From contig JAITYX010000003.1 in the NCBI GenBank assembly GCA_021018815.1, positions 4,760,501 through 4,824,500 of the forward strand: DNA of 64,000 nucleotides, given 5' to 3'. The translations under genes and the position numbers were made by a program. Each line of letters opens with the position of its first letter. The stretch's first letter is position 1. Under the pieces are notes generated by a model. It had not been told where the DNA came from, ran no database searches, and was given only the letters and a program-made list of their open reading frames with translations. Source of the stretch: Talinum fruticosum (lineage: Eukaryota; Streptophyta; Magnoliopsida; Caryophyllales; Talinaceae). Below are positions 1-9,792 of the stretch, in pieces.

Positions 1-331
1 GGGAGGCAAAGTCACTTTTGGAGATGATAGCAAGGGCAAGATAATTGGGATAGGCAAGATTAGAAAAGGAAACAATCTGGTCGACCCAATCTACCTTGTC
101 AAGGGATTAAAGTACAATCTACTCAAGATCTCTCAATTGTGTGACAAAGGTCAAGATGTAAGATTCACTCGGACCAATTGCTATATTTTTGAGGAAACTA
201 CCAAGGAGACTAAGCTCTCGGGTAAGAGATCAGGTAATACTTACATATTCCTCTCTCGACCCGAGTCAAAAATATATCTTGTTTTAAAGCATCTCTACAT
301 GATAATTCTTGGACATGGCATCATAGACTAG
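1..331 (+). pseudogene. Copia A protease C-terminal part and pre-integrase segment
   Basis: The frame open at base 1 reads VTFGDDSKGKIIGIGKI and continues into YLVKGLKYNLLKISQLCDKG, a segment that follows the aspartic protease region in copia polyproteins. The same stretch occurs in copia B at 42847-43188, where the upstream DSGCSRHM motif is present. The window starts after that motif, so the catalytic part is missing here. A stop near 331 and a frame change break the link to the integrase zinc-binding segment. Confidence 0.8.
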
Positions 332-1571
332 GTCATGTTAGCATGCACACCATCAAAAAGCTTGCATCTCATGGTTTAGTCGAGGCTTGCCTAACTATGC
401 ATTTAAGAAAGATAAAATTTGTGAAGCATGCACAAAAGGGAAATAGGTTAGATCATCTTTTAAATCTTTTAAAACTATTTCCACATCCAAAGTGCTTGAA
501 ATGTTGCATATGGACTTATGTGGTGAAATCCTCGTCAAGAGTCTCGGAGGTAAATCATATGTACTTGTGATTGTTGATCACTACTCACGATTTACTTGGG
601 TGTGTTTTCTTAAGCATAAAAATGAAGCCTTCAAAGAGTTCAGCAAGATCCGTAGGAAAATCCAAGTTGAGTCTTAGACTCGGATTAAAAAATTCGAACC
701 GACCATGGAAGGGAGTTCGATTACTCGGAATTTGCAAAGTTTTGTGATAAAAATGGTATCTCCCACAACTTCTCAAGCACCTAAAGCTCCTCAACGTGAA
801 TAGAGTAGTGGAGAGAAAGAACCGAACTCTTGAAGAAATAGGAAGGACAATGATGATTGAACATGATCTACCTTACTATTTTTGGGCCGAGGCAATCAAT
901 ACAGACAAACTACACTCCGAATAGATGCCTCATCGGACCCATACTCGAAGAAAACTCCATACGAGCTCTAGAAAGGCAAGAAACCCAACATTTCATACTT
1001 CAAACCCTTTGGATGTAATTGCTATGTCCACAACAAAGGTAACAATCACTTGACTAAGTTTGATGCTCGATCGGATGAAGGTATCTTTCTTGGTTATTCA
1101 TCTCATAGTAAAGCATATCGCATTTTCAATAAAAGAACTAACAAAGTGGAAGAAAGTGTCCACGTTGTTTTTGATGAGATTGATCAGGGAAAACCAAGTG
1201 AGTTAACATTCTTAGATCCGAAGCTTAGTCGAGATGATGATCTTGCTGAAGATGAGCCTAGACAGAGTCAAGAAAAAGTCACTCGGAATGAGGTAACTCG
1301 GAACACCCCGACTCGGAATGATTCGACTCAAGAGCCAGCTCGGAATGTCGAAGGTCAACCGGATGAGCAAGCTCAATCGGATCGGACCACCGAAGATCAA
1401 CCAATACAGCCTATAAATCTGGTGAACCATAGAATAGGTAGAGCTTTCAAATATGCTTCGAGCCACCCACTCGAAAATATCTTGTCCGACATCAACCGTG
1501 GGGTAAGAACTCGTTCTTCTTCACAAAATCTATGTGCATTCATAGCATTCATATTATTAACTCGGACCTGA
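332..1571 (+). pseudogene. Copia A integrase and linker, frameshifted
   Basis: The zinc-binding start is seen around 320-450 (GHVSMHTIKKLASHG, then CEACTKG across a frame change). The catalytic core begins near 490 with LEMLHMDLCG and YVLVIVDHYSRFTWVCFL. The C-terminal part is open from 1050 (DEGIFLGYSSHSKAYRIFNK, then VEESVHVVFDE) and runs into a hydrophilic linker to 1571, rich in Arg, Asn and Thr. At least two frameshifts and a stop at 677 break it. In life this enzyme would insert the cDNA; this copy cannot make a full protein. Confidence 0.85.
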
Positions 1572-1589
1572 AATGCACTAGAGGCCTTA

Positions 1590-2390
1590 AATGAACCTAA
1601 ATGGGTAGATGCATGCAAGAGGAACTCAATCAATTCGAAAGAAATCAAGTGTGGACTCCGACCAAACGACCTTCCGACCACCCAGTCGTAGGAACCAAAT
1701 GGGTTTTCAAGAACAAACTGGATGAAGGCGGGTTGGTAGTCGGAAATAAGGCTAGACTTGTGACTCAAGGTTACAATCAAGAAGAAGGAATTGATTGTGG
1801 GGAAACCTTTGCACCGAGTGGCTAGGATTGAAGCTATTAGAATCCTATTGGCATTTGCATCAAGAATGAATATCAAATTGTATCGGATGGATGTTAAATG
1901 TGCTTTTCTTAATGGTTTCATTCAAGAGAAAGTCTATGTTGAGCAACCCCAGGATTTGAAAACTCGGAATTTCCAAATCATGTTTTCAAATTGTAAAAAG
2001 CTCTTTATGGTCTTAAACAAGCTCCTAGAGCTTAGTATGAAATTCGACCAATTTCTTGGATGAAAATGATTTTAGAAGAGGTTAGATTGACAAGACTCTT
2101 TTCATAAAAACCAAGGGGAAAGACTTTCTTATTGCTCGGATCTATGTTGATGATGTAATATTTGGAGCTACTAATGAAATTCTCTGTCAAGATTTTTCCG
2201 AGTTGATGAGACAGGAATTTCAAATGAGTATGATGGGAGAACTCAATTTCTTCCTTGGTCTAGAAATCAAGCAAGACAAAGATGGCATCTATGTCCATCA
2301 ATCAAAGTATACCAAGGAGTTGCTTGAAGAAATACAAACTTCAAGATGCAAAACATGCACCAACACCAATAAGCGACGAATATAAAACTG
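1590..2390 (+). pseudogene. Copia A reverse transcriptase (RVT_2), broken
   Basis: Copia-type RT motifs follow in order in different frames: WVFKNKLDEGGLV and KARLVTQGYNQ at about 1700-1780, IRILLAFASRMN and YRMDVKCAFLNGFIQEKVYV at 1830-1950, the catalytic YVDDVIFG at about 2141-2166, and MGELNFFLGLEIKQDK with GIYVHQSKYTKELL at 2230-2330. Frame changes near 1800, 1960-2100 and 2330 disrupt it. The catalytic YVDD residues themselves are intact. Copy B has the same domain at 40030-40800. Confidence 0.9.
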
Positions 2391-2439
2391 GACTCGGATG
2401 GAAAAGGTAAAGTAGTAGATCGAAACTCTATCAAGGTAT

Positions 2440-3085
2440 GATTAGATCTCTACTGTATCTTACTTCTAGTAGACCGGACATAATGTTTAGTATATGTCCG
2501 TGTGTAAGATTTCAAGCTAATGCAAAAGAATCACATCTCACTGCGGTGAAGAGAATCTTTAGATATCTTGTAGGGACTTAGAATCTAGGTCTATGGTACT
2601 CAAGAGACTCGGAATTGACTCTCACTGAATACTTAGATGCTGAATATGCTGGATACAAGGTTGATAGAAAGAGCACCTCAGGAGCCTGCGAATTTCTGGG
2701 TCAATCCCTATATCTTAGCACTCAAAGAAGCAGAACTCAGTAGCTCTATCAACTGTTGAAGTTGAGTACATTGCAGCTAGAGTATGCTATGCTCAGATTC
2801 TATGGATCAAGCAACACTTGAGAGATCTTGGACTTTCATTCAAATCAATTCCAACCAAGTGTGACAATCAAAGTGCAATCAACATCACCGAGAATCCAGT
2901 TCAAGCACTCGAAGACAAAGCATATTGAGGTCGAGTATCATTTCCTAAGAGACCATTCTGAGAAAGGTGATATTGAACTTGATTTCATTCCTACCAAACT
3001 TCAACTAGTTGATATCTTTACTAAGCCACTTAGTGAGGATCGGTTTTGCTTTATTAGGAATGAACTTAGCATGATTAATGTATGA
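2440..3085 (+). pseudogene. Copia A RNase H domain and pol C-terminus
   Basis: Remnants of the copia RNase H run from the segment coding for the LTSSRPDI stretch (about 2460) to the final frame at 2828-3085. That frame reads KHIEVEYHFLRDHSEKGDI, then LVDIFTKPLSEDRF and ends FIRNELSMINV followed by a stop at 3083-3085. This is the normal end of a copia polyprotein. Internal stops lie near 2580 and 2740. Copy B ends at the matching place (39501). Confidence 0.85.
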
Positions 3086-3743
3086 TTATGTGCTTTTCTA
3101 AAAGAAACTACTTTGCATGATTATGTGTTAAATGTTTCTTTTCCGTGCTTTAATAACAATTAGTTCGATTGACCCGGTGATACTCGAGCTATGAGTTATT
3201 ACTTGTTTGCAGCTTCAGTGTGACTCGAAACTTTATTGAGTCGAACTCGGTTTTCGAAAAATGGACATCAAACTTCGAAATCATCTCTAGATTAGTAGAG
3301 AATTTCGAAATCTCTTTTAAAATTTCTCTTTTCTTTCTCTCTCTTTCTCTCGCACGTATTGATTAGAGAACTAGCCGTTAGAAGACAAACATTAGAATTC
3401 TAATCATTGGAGAGCGGAACAGATCACACTGGTCCGAGGTGACCATTGGAGAGTTGGGTCGAACGAATATTGAAGGACAATTCTTTCTCAATAAATAACA
3501 TCCTTTTCCTTCATTTCACTACTTAACTCTCTACTCGCTCACACTCTCGCATACTACCTTACAAGCAAGTTTAGTGTTTTCAAAGTAGCAAACCTTCACT
3601 CTCAAGCAAGCAAGAAACATCTCAAGTGAGCACCGAAAGCTCTTAGCTCTCTCTACTCTCTTATTTTTTTACTTTCTCTCTCTTGTCGAGCTATCTTCTC
3701 TCTCTCTCAAACTTCATCTCGTCTCTTCTCGAAACTCCACAAC
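3086..3743 (+). other. Spacer between pol and the extra ORF, CT-rich leader
   Basis: No coding signal. Pyrimidine-rich runs lie at 3318-3356 and 3657-3722, and a TATA-like AATAAATAAC is near 3490-3500. The matching spacer in copy B (38916-39500) has a much better TATA box. This fits a promoter and leader for the ORF that follows (inference). Confidence 0.5.
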
Positions 3744-5385
3744 TATGCTCGAAAAGAGGTTCTCACCCGGACTTTCTTGGTTCCGCAACCAAGAACCCCG
3801 AACCAAAACCCAAGAGGGTCCTTCCAACCCCTCTAAAATCCTTGTCACCTAACACTTGACGTTGGATGACAAATTCTTCCCAACCACAACATTTTCGTTA
3901 TTGAACCACGTCAAAACCACAGGGGTTTACAATTTCCTCTGTTTTAGCGAGTTTATCTACCCGAACTCATCTCCGAGTTCTATTCAAATCTTTCTAGCTC
4001 GAGGGGATCCTCACCTCCAGAGTTCAAGAGGTCGTTGTTCGAATCAACGTCTCTCTCCTCCACCTCTTATTCAAAGTATCATCTCTTTTCCTCAACAACA
4101 ACCCTATACCTCAACGAGGTTGCTTGATGAATTCTTCGAGAAGTACGCCAAAGAAATCCTCGAGTCACACAAAAACTTCTCCGTGACTTAGATGAAGTCG
4201 AAGCTCATCTTCTTTATTTCCTGCCGATGTGAGAACCTTCTTCTCTCAGCATTCCAAGAAAGAGAATCCAAACTCCAAGATTCTCAAGGCTCTTTTTGAC
4301 ATTCTAGAGGGCTACGAAGTAGACCTCTTCCCAAGCAATCATAGAGCGAGATGGCCTCTGTGCCAGCTCGGACAAAGAAATCCACCCCTCTTCCTTTTGG
4401 GGCTCTTCTCACCATTATTTTCAAGCAATTCAAAGTCCGGCTCCTCTCGGATCCTAACGGGGTTTCGAGGCTCCCATAGTAGTTGGCGAGAAAAGAGCTT
4501 CTTGGCTATGGATACCAGGAGACCCAACCGGGTGTCCGGGTCCGGAGCTCGAACCGAGGCAACCTTCACCTCCGCCTCGGACTCGGACTCGGACTCGGAC
4601 TCGGACTCCTTTCTCTCGACCTCCTCCACTCGGCGGTGCTTCCACCTTAGGTGGTTCTCATGTTCTCTCTTCTGCTTTTTCTAACACAATGTTAGAAAAG
4701 CTCTCCTCCGTGTCCACCGAGATCAAGGACACTCTCCGGTCATTCAAGAGTGTCCTTCTGTCTATGACCATAAACCAAAAGATAGCCCAGTCTCAAATCC
4801 GAGAGTAACAGGATGTGCTCCTTGAGATGAAGGCACTGGTAAAGGAGCAGAAGGAGTTGATTGAGCTCCTCCAAGAAAGGCGCTCTAAAGCGGCTCAAGA
4901 CCCGGTCGGCTCGGACACATCAAAAGAGTCATCGAGCCTCGCAAAATCTCCTTCCGGAAAGGCGTAAGAAGAAAAAGAGGAGGCTGCGGCTAAGGTAGCT
5001 CCTTCGAGGAGAAGGAGGAAGGGGAGAAGGAAGAAGAAGAGAAGGATGAAGAAGGAGCGAGAAAGGAAGCGATCGAGGGACAAGGTGCTCTAGCCCCTCA
5101 ACCGGAGTTGATTAGCTCGGACAGTGAGTCCGAGTGACTCGAAGACCTCGCCGATAAAGGTCGGTTAGTAGCGGTCAAGCTCGAGGAAGCACCACCCTCC
5201 ATCAAGTTCCAAGAGGATGAACCTCCGGACGATCTTGTTCTAGGATAGCCACTCGGAGCCGAGCCCATCCCGCAGTTATCGGTGTTGCCCCCGCCAAGAT
5301 CTTCAACATCTTCTCGCTCATACTAGCGTAGGCGCACTGCCCGTTCATCCATTTCAACTCGGATCGCTCCCACTCCACCATCCTA
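3744..5385 (+). pseudogene. Copia A extra post-pol ORF, plant-transposon-domain-like plus coiled coil, broken
   Basis: A second gene lies after pol, where Sireviruses carry an envelope-like ORF. The first ATG matching copy B is at 3744. Recognisable parts, in several frames, are LDDKFFPTTTFS (3860), FSEFIYP (3940), DEFFEKYAKEILESHKNF (4125-4180), a FGALLTIIFKQFK-like stretch (4395-4430), a Ser-Asp repeat (4576-4605), a heptad-like coiled coil from 4690 to 4900 (EIKDTLRSFKSV, LLEMKALVKEQKELIELLQ), and a Glu/Lys-rich acidic tail to about 5100. The N-terminal half resembles the domain named putative plant transposon protein in Pfam (I think PF20167). Function unknown. Several stops and shifts inactivate it. 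The same layout in copy B shows that the ORF belongs to the family. Confidence 0.7.
4576..4605 (+). repeat. Hexanucleotide repeat CTCGGA x5
   Basis: Five tandem CTCGGA units. In the reading frame of the extra ORF they give a Ser-Asp repeat, and on the other strand a Ser-Glu repeat. Confidence 0.9.
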
Positions 5386-5889
5386 AATTTTTTTTTCAAT
5401 TTATATTTTAGTTTTTTTTTGTCCAGCCAAACAAATTGTATCTACTTGATACACTCTTCCTCTTTTTGTTTTTGCTTTGAAAGGCAAGGGGAGAATACTT
5501 AGAAAAATTTGTTGTCTTATTTAGGGGAGTTTTCTCACCCTTTTGTATATATTTTTTTCTCGTGTTTATGTGAATATGAATGAAGTTCGTGCTTATTTAC
5601 GAGTTTTAATCTCTTAGCCTATTTTGCTCCGATTTATCAGCTCGGTTATGTATCTTTGATATGATATTAGCAATATTCTAAGTCCGAATCACTTCATTAA
5701 TTTCTATGCAATATTTTATTCTTAACTCGATACAATCTAAGTATAATAGTTTGATACAATCTAAGTCCGAATCACTTTAACTTTTTGTCCAATTCTATCT
5801 CTAAACTTTGATACACTCTTTGATTAAGAATGAAAACTCGGATTGTTTCACTAACAAAGTTTCTATCCGAGTATGGAATGCCTTTCATC
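5386..5889 (+). other. 3' untranslated part of copia A
   Basis: AT-rich, no coding signal. A first purine run, AAGGCAAGGGGAGAA, is at about 5482-5496, some 400 bp before the LTR. Sequence after it resembles the same interval in copy B (36877-37324). Confidence 0.55.
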
Positions 5890-5902
5890 AAAAAGGGGAG
5901 AA
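5890..5902 (+). promoter_or_regulatory. Polypurine tract of copia A
   Basis: AAAAAGGGGAGAA directly precedes the LTR start TGAAGACT. This is the usual site of plus-strand priming. Copy B has the matching tract on the - strand at 36860-36876. Confidence 0.75.
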
Positions 5903-6231
5903 TGAAGACTTAGACTCTGCATTTATATTATTCCGAGTACTAACAAGGAATCGGTACAAATCTCATCCCTTCTAGGTTTTGATTTCAAGTCATTATGAGT
6001 GTTATAGAAACTATTCCGAGTGTTACGTAAACTACTCCGAGTGTTACGAAATTATTGCATATGTTTTCGTTCGATTCGACTAACTTAGAAAGCACTCTCT
6101 TGTTCATCAATTCACTCGATAGTTCCGAGTCACTCAGATTTATCGCATGTTCAAACATTCACTCTAACTCTTTCAAACTAAGTTCGACTTCATATTCTAA
6201 GTTAAAGTGAATTACATCGTTAATTCAACTT
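5903..6231 (+). mobile_element. 3' LTR of copia A, first part
   Basis: Starts TGAAGACT. It aligns by eye with the first 330-350 bp of the solo LTRs at 40804 and 45458, including the run ending in CGACTTCAT near 6190. Similarity stops around 6230. The rest of the same LTR resumes near 8286, so the LTR is split. Confidence 0.75.
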
Positions 6232-6520
6232 TCTAGTAACTAAAAGCGTTGGGAGATATAAGTAACATTAAATGGGTATATTGATGCTTAGTTAGACTAC
6301 CTTTATAATACTTATTACATTTATTTGCTAGCTCCACCAGTTGTGTTAGGGCTGACATAGTTGTATATGAACAGCTGTTCAATGAGTAGAAAAACCCGCG
6401 GCAGAGGCCTCTAAATCAACTTTCTTCCAGAGGAAGTCTTCCTTTATTATCTCTTTTTGAGGGGTCATTGTAGAATGAACGCCTTATTGCCTTAACCTCA
6501 TAGTAGTACAGTAATAGTTT

Positions 6521-6530
6521 TATAAATATA
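6521..6530 (+). promoter_or_regulatory. TATA box of the WEB-family fragment
   Basis: TATAAATATA sits about 90 bp before the pyrimidine-rich probable 5'UTR that begins near 6600. No initiator could be fixed. Confidence 0.4.
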
Positions 6531-7254
6531 TATTAATTTAAGTCAAAAGTTCTTATCTAAGAGTACGGACTAATAAGAACACTCCATGTCATTTATTTAT
6601 TTATATTTTTCCTATCATATCCCTGCAATTTTCTCCTGTACATAGTCAATCGTTGTGCTTTACTTCCTTTCCCTCCTCCTACTTCACTCTCTATCATCAC
6701 TGCTTCTACTGATGGTGGGTGAATTTTAGAACACATCAGAAACGCTTGGAAATGCATGATTTCATCTTCTCTCACATGATCTTCTCGTGATCTAGACTGG
6801 AATTTTCCAATCACCATCTAACCTTGCCCAAAGTGCTCTCAGTAAGTGCCTTTTCTTTTTCTTTTTGTATCAGAGCTCATTTCAATCTGATCTAGTTTGT
6901 GTGATCTTTGTCTACATTTCAAGGGGGAAAACTGCTTGAAATTTATGATGAAACTTGGCTATGTTTCGGATGTTTATGTGATCTTTTTGAAATATTTCAT
7001 CTTGTAGCTCCCATTTAATCCGTGGAATTCACAGAGCTTTTCCCAGTTTCATTGTGCTGTTGTATATTGTCTTCATTTTTCATCTTAAATTTAATATCAC
7101 TTTAATGGGGGTGAGGACAACAAGGTTAACTAAAAAATAAAATAATTAAAAAGTAAAATGTCTAATATACACCCATTTTTTCTCAAGTTATTTTCTAGTA
7201 AACAATACCTTCTTTGGGTAAATTAATAATTAATTTGTATTTGGTATAAGTATT

Positions 7255-7500
7255 GCAAAATGGTCCTCCATGCGTTTCAAAATACTTGTCATTTTAAGAT
7301 TACGAGGAGCATTAAGGAGACATTAAATTCATGACAAAGTTTGTGTTAAAAGATCAAATTGTTCCTATATTTCATTACAAATGAAAAAAATCAAATGAGA
7401 AAAGGAGAGAAATAAAATAATTAATAAGGACAAAATTGATAAACTAATCATTAATACGTCATTGGAATTGTAAAGTAACAAGCATTGTAAAAAGAAAAAA
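7255..7500 (+). mobile_element. Probable Mariner/Stowaway-like MITE in the 5'UTR intron
   Basis: The left end reads CCATGCGTTTCAAAATACTT and the right end is a degraded inverted copy of similar sequence (AAGTAACAAGCATTGTAAAA). The interior is AT-rich with no ORF. Ends of this type mark plant Stowaway-like MITEs. The TA target duplication is not clear. Confidence 0.45.
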
Positions 7501-8008
7501 GTAATGACTACCTAATGCATAATTTTAATTAATAGGGAGTTAGAAACCATTAAACCTTAGTTTAGGTAGGGGTTATGTATGGCCTGGGGTTATGTATGGC
7601 CTTTCCCGTACCTTCTTTGGTGTAATGTGCAATTGTTTTATGGTGATGTTTATAGAATTAATCTGATTTCGTATTTTTTGTTTTTTGAATTTTTCTTGAG
7701 TTTGTAGGTTGCCATTTGGGTCTAGTACAAAGAGAAGAGAGAAAAGACCAAGGCAATATTGATCAGATGGGTCAAGTCATCTCAAGTATTTTGAGGTTTT
7801 AAAGTCAAGAAAGATAGAGTAGACAGTACAATATAAACTATATATATCTATGCTTCATGAGAGCATGTTCTTTCAGAATTGGTTTAACTCTGTGCTGTCA
7901 TAATGCCCTCCGACCTTGTACATTCTTTTGAAATCCCTTTCCATTTCTTATTATGAGGGTTGGTTATTTTCAGGGAAGTTGTAGATTTTCTGGAACTGGT
8001 TCTTCAAT

Positions 8009-8182
8009 ATGGTGGGCACAAGTGAAAGGCTAAAAAAGACAGATCCGTCCAAGGTAGAGGTAGGAGAGATAGATACACGGGCACCTTTTCAGTCTGTTAA
8101 AGATGCTGTCAGCTTATTTGGGGAGGTTGCTTTCTCTGGTGAAAAAACTACTATTAAGAGAGCGAGCCCACTTTCAGTAGAG
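8009..8182 (+). CDS. First coding exon of a WEB-family (weak chloroplast movement under blue light-like) protein, fragment
   Basis: 58 codons, phase 0 at the 3' border. The motif EVGEIDTRAPFQSVKDAVSL, then FGEVAFSGEK, is the conserved N-terminus of plant WEB/PMI2-type coiled-coil proteins, which act in light-driven chloroplast movement or are of unknown role. The long coiled coil normally encoded by the next exons is missing. The reading frame and donor site (GTATGT) are undamaged, so capture was recent or selection acted before capture. It could give a chimeric transcript reading into copia LTR sequence (inference). Confidence 0.75.
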
Positions 8183-8285
8183 GTATGTCAAGTTGCTACA
8201 GTATGATGTTGATAAGCTGCTTGCTAGATTTTCTTTTGGGTCCTTATCCTTCTCCAGTAAGAGTCAGCATGTTTTGATTGAAATA

Positions 8286-9434
8286 TATTTGTCTAGATCA
8301 AGTACTCTTACTCTAATATTCTCTTTCTACCTTGATCTTTCTTTAGATTAACTCGGATGGAATTTAAGTATAATGAATATTAGACTAAGAAAATTTCACT
8401 CTTTTAGGACTCGGATAATTATGCCTTAATCATCTTAATTAAATTAGTATCTCGTGTCTAATCTTGGACCAAAGTATTTTATACTTTGAGAACCAAAATT
8501 GGTTTACTTTTGTAGGTTATCTAAACGAGGTTATCATACTTTTTGAATTACAAAAGTAACCGGTTTCAAACTGTCAATCACCAAGCAGACAAGACTTTTT
8601 CTACTTCGACCAAGGCCCGGACACCGTGTCGTGGTTGTCTATTTCCAAAATTGAAAATCTTCAACGCTAAGCTCAACGGTGGTTTCCCCTACTTTTTAGA
8701 CACCACTAGTGGATTGGGACATCCTAAGGAGTCAAGAGTCGTTGCACAATGTTCACATCTCAACGTATCTTTTCCGAGCAACTCGGAAGAATCGATACAA
8801 CTGGTCACGAGAGAACTTCTAATCGAAGATAGTCACAACGGCTAATGTGCTTGGTCACCTATAAATAGAAGCCACTTCACAAGACTTGAAGATAGCTGAA
8901 CACATTGCTGAAATTATATTTCTTTGTATAATACTCATTCAATCTTCATCTTACAACTCTCGATCCGTACTTAATGCTTTTCTAAGTTGTAAAGTCTTGT
9001 AATCAGTCACAAAATCTTTCTTACTCTCTAAGTAAGGTCCCTTGACTGAGCTGTAAGGGTTAACTCAGCTCGCTTTTCCCTAACTCGTAAAGGTTACCTC
9101 GGTTAGGAAGTACCGGATCAAATAAGGGAACTTCGAGTCTAGGAAAACTTTGTAAGGAATTGTCTAATGGAGCAGTTCTGGTTGAGCCGCTCATCGCATT
9201 TTGTGGATTTAAAATAGTGGATTTGACTTGGTGTTTAGATTAGCATTGGCCGTGGTTTTCGACCCAGGAGGGTTTCCATGTAATTCCGAGTTCATACTTT
9301 TCCGAGTCCGATCCGGGCTCGCACAGTCTTGATTATTCAATTTAAACTTTAACCTTCTATTTATTGTTTAAATTTCGTCATCACCCTATTCACCCCCTCT
9401 AGGGTGGCTAAGACTCTCCAAGAGCAAACCTTCA
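8286..9434 (+). mobile_element. 3' LTR of copia A, second part
   Basis: From TCTAGATCAAG onward it aligns with the last 1.15-1.25 kb of the family's solo LTRs: the GGACCAAAGTATTTTATACT block (about 8465), a TATA box, the TCCCTTGACTGAGCTGTAAG block (about 9040), the TATTCACCCCCTCTAGGGTG block (about 9388) and the end AGAGCAAACCTTCA at 9434. Together with 5903-6231 this makes about 1.48 kb, within the 1.42-1.61 kb seen for other copies. Confidence 0.8.
8859..8868 (+). promoter_or_regulatory. TATA box of the copia LTR
   Basis: CTATAAATAG, followed by AAGCCACTTCACAAGACTTG. The same box and downstream sequence recur in the LTRs at 35989, 41737, 43726 and 46323, so it is the family's promoter. Confidence 0.7.
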
Positions 9435-9567
9435 TCTCGTACACTAAAGGATCTGTCCCTCCGGCAAATTTAAGGGTTTTAACTTCGAAATGGGCGGACC
9501 ATTTCCACTGCCCGATCCCCGGAGATGAAGGGGGTGAAGGTGGGGCTTGCTCCCTTCGCGGAGGCAC
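9435..9567 (-). pseudogene. Ty3/gypsy gag N-terminal fragment (family G element)
   Basis: An ORF starting at 9567 reads MPPRREQAPPSP and then KTLKFAGGTDPLVYE, resembling the N-terminus and first conserved block of plant Ty3/gypsy (Tekay/Del-like) gag. It lies directly downstream of a primer-binding site and LTR on the same strand, as gag should. Copia A cuts it off after about 45 codons. Confidence 0.6.
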
Positions 9568-9792
9568 CTAACATAATCGAACAAAATTAATCCTCAACTT
9601 AGTGGGTGTTCATCATAAAAATCCTAATAGTAGGAGGTTTATCTAAGTACAAGAATATGAATTCGAGTAAGGAGACGAGTAAAATAGCAAACAATGCACA
9701 TATAAGTACACATAGCATGCATATCCTATCCTTTAGGACACATAATCCTAGTCGAAGCTAATTTGGGTGATCCGAATACTCGATACCATTTT
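9568..9792 (-). other. Family G leader with tRNA-Met-type primer-binding site
   Basis: On the - strand the LTR end at 9793 is followed after four bases by TGGTATCGAG (9788 to 9779), which matches the start of the initiator-tRNA-Met primer-binding site TGGTATCAGAGC with a defect after seven bases. The rest of the leader to the gag ATG is AT-rich and non-coding. Confidence 0.6.

Larger units (their letters stand above)
6232..8285 (+). pseudogene. WEB-family gene 5' fragment inserted in the copia LTR
   Basis: About 2.05 kb of non-retroviral DNA lies between the two halves of one LTR. It holds a TATA box (6521), a probable 5'UTR exon ending at 6841 before GTAAGT, an intron to 7707 (TTTGTAG acceptor), and an exon with an ATG at 8009 coding 58 residues to 8182, before the donor GTATGT. 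A second possible acceptor is at 7973. About 100 bp of the next intron follow before LTR sequence returns. The rest of the gene is not in the window. It is thus a promoter-plus-first-exon fragment, not a full gene. I saw no Helitron or Mutator ends at the borders, and the exact edges are uncertain by about 20 bp. Confidence 0.7.
1..9434 (+). mobile_element. Ty1/copia (Sirevirus-like) retrotransposon A, 5' end outside window
   Basis: The order is protease end, integrase, reverse transcriptase, RNase H, a second ORF, a polypurine tract and an LTR, which is copia order plus an extra ORF after pol. The LTR starts TGAAGACT at 5903 and ends CCTTCA at 9434, but is interrupted at about 6232-8285 by host gene sequence. 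The LTR ends inside a - strand gypsy gag fragment, so A was inserted into that element; the possible target duplication TCTCG follows at 9435. All reading frames carry stops and shifts, so the element is dead. The extra ORF with a coiled coil and the long LTRs suggest the Sirevirus lineage (inference). Confidence 0.85.

Noticed and set aside
4339..4645. Antisense ORFs with Ser-Glu or Val-Arg repeats
   Set aside because: Shadows of the CTCGGA repeat in the extra ORF of copia A.
6593..6817. Antisense ORF of 74 residues
   Set aside because: Lies over the probable 5'UTR of the WEB fragment; no conserved domain.
6232..8285. Helitron or Pack-MULE carrying the WEB fragment
   Set aside because: No TC...CTRR ends with hairpin and no long inverted repeats with a 9-bp duplication could be seen at the borders; the mechanism is left open.
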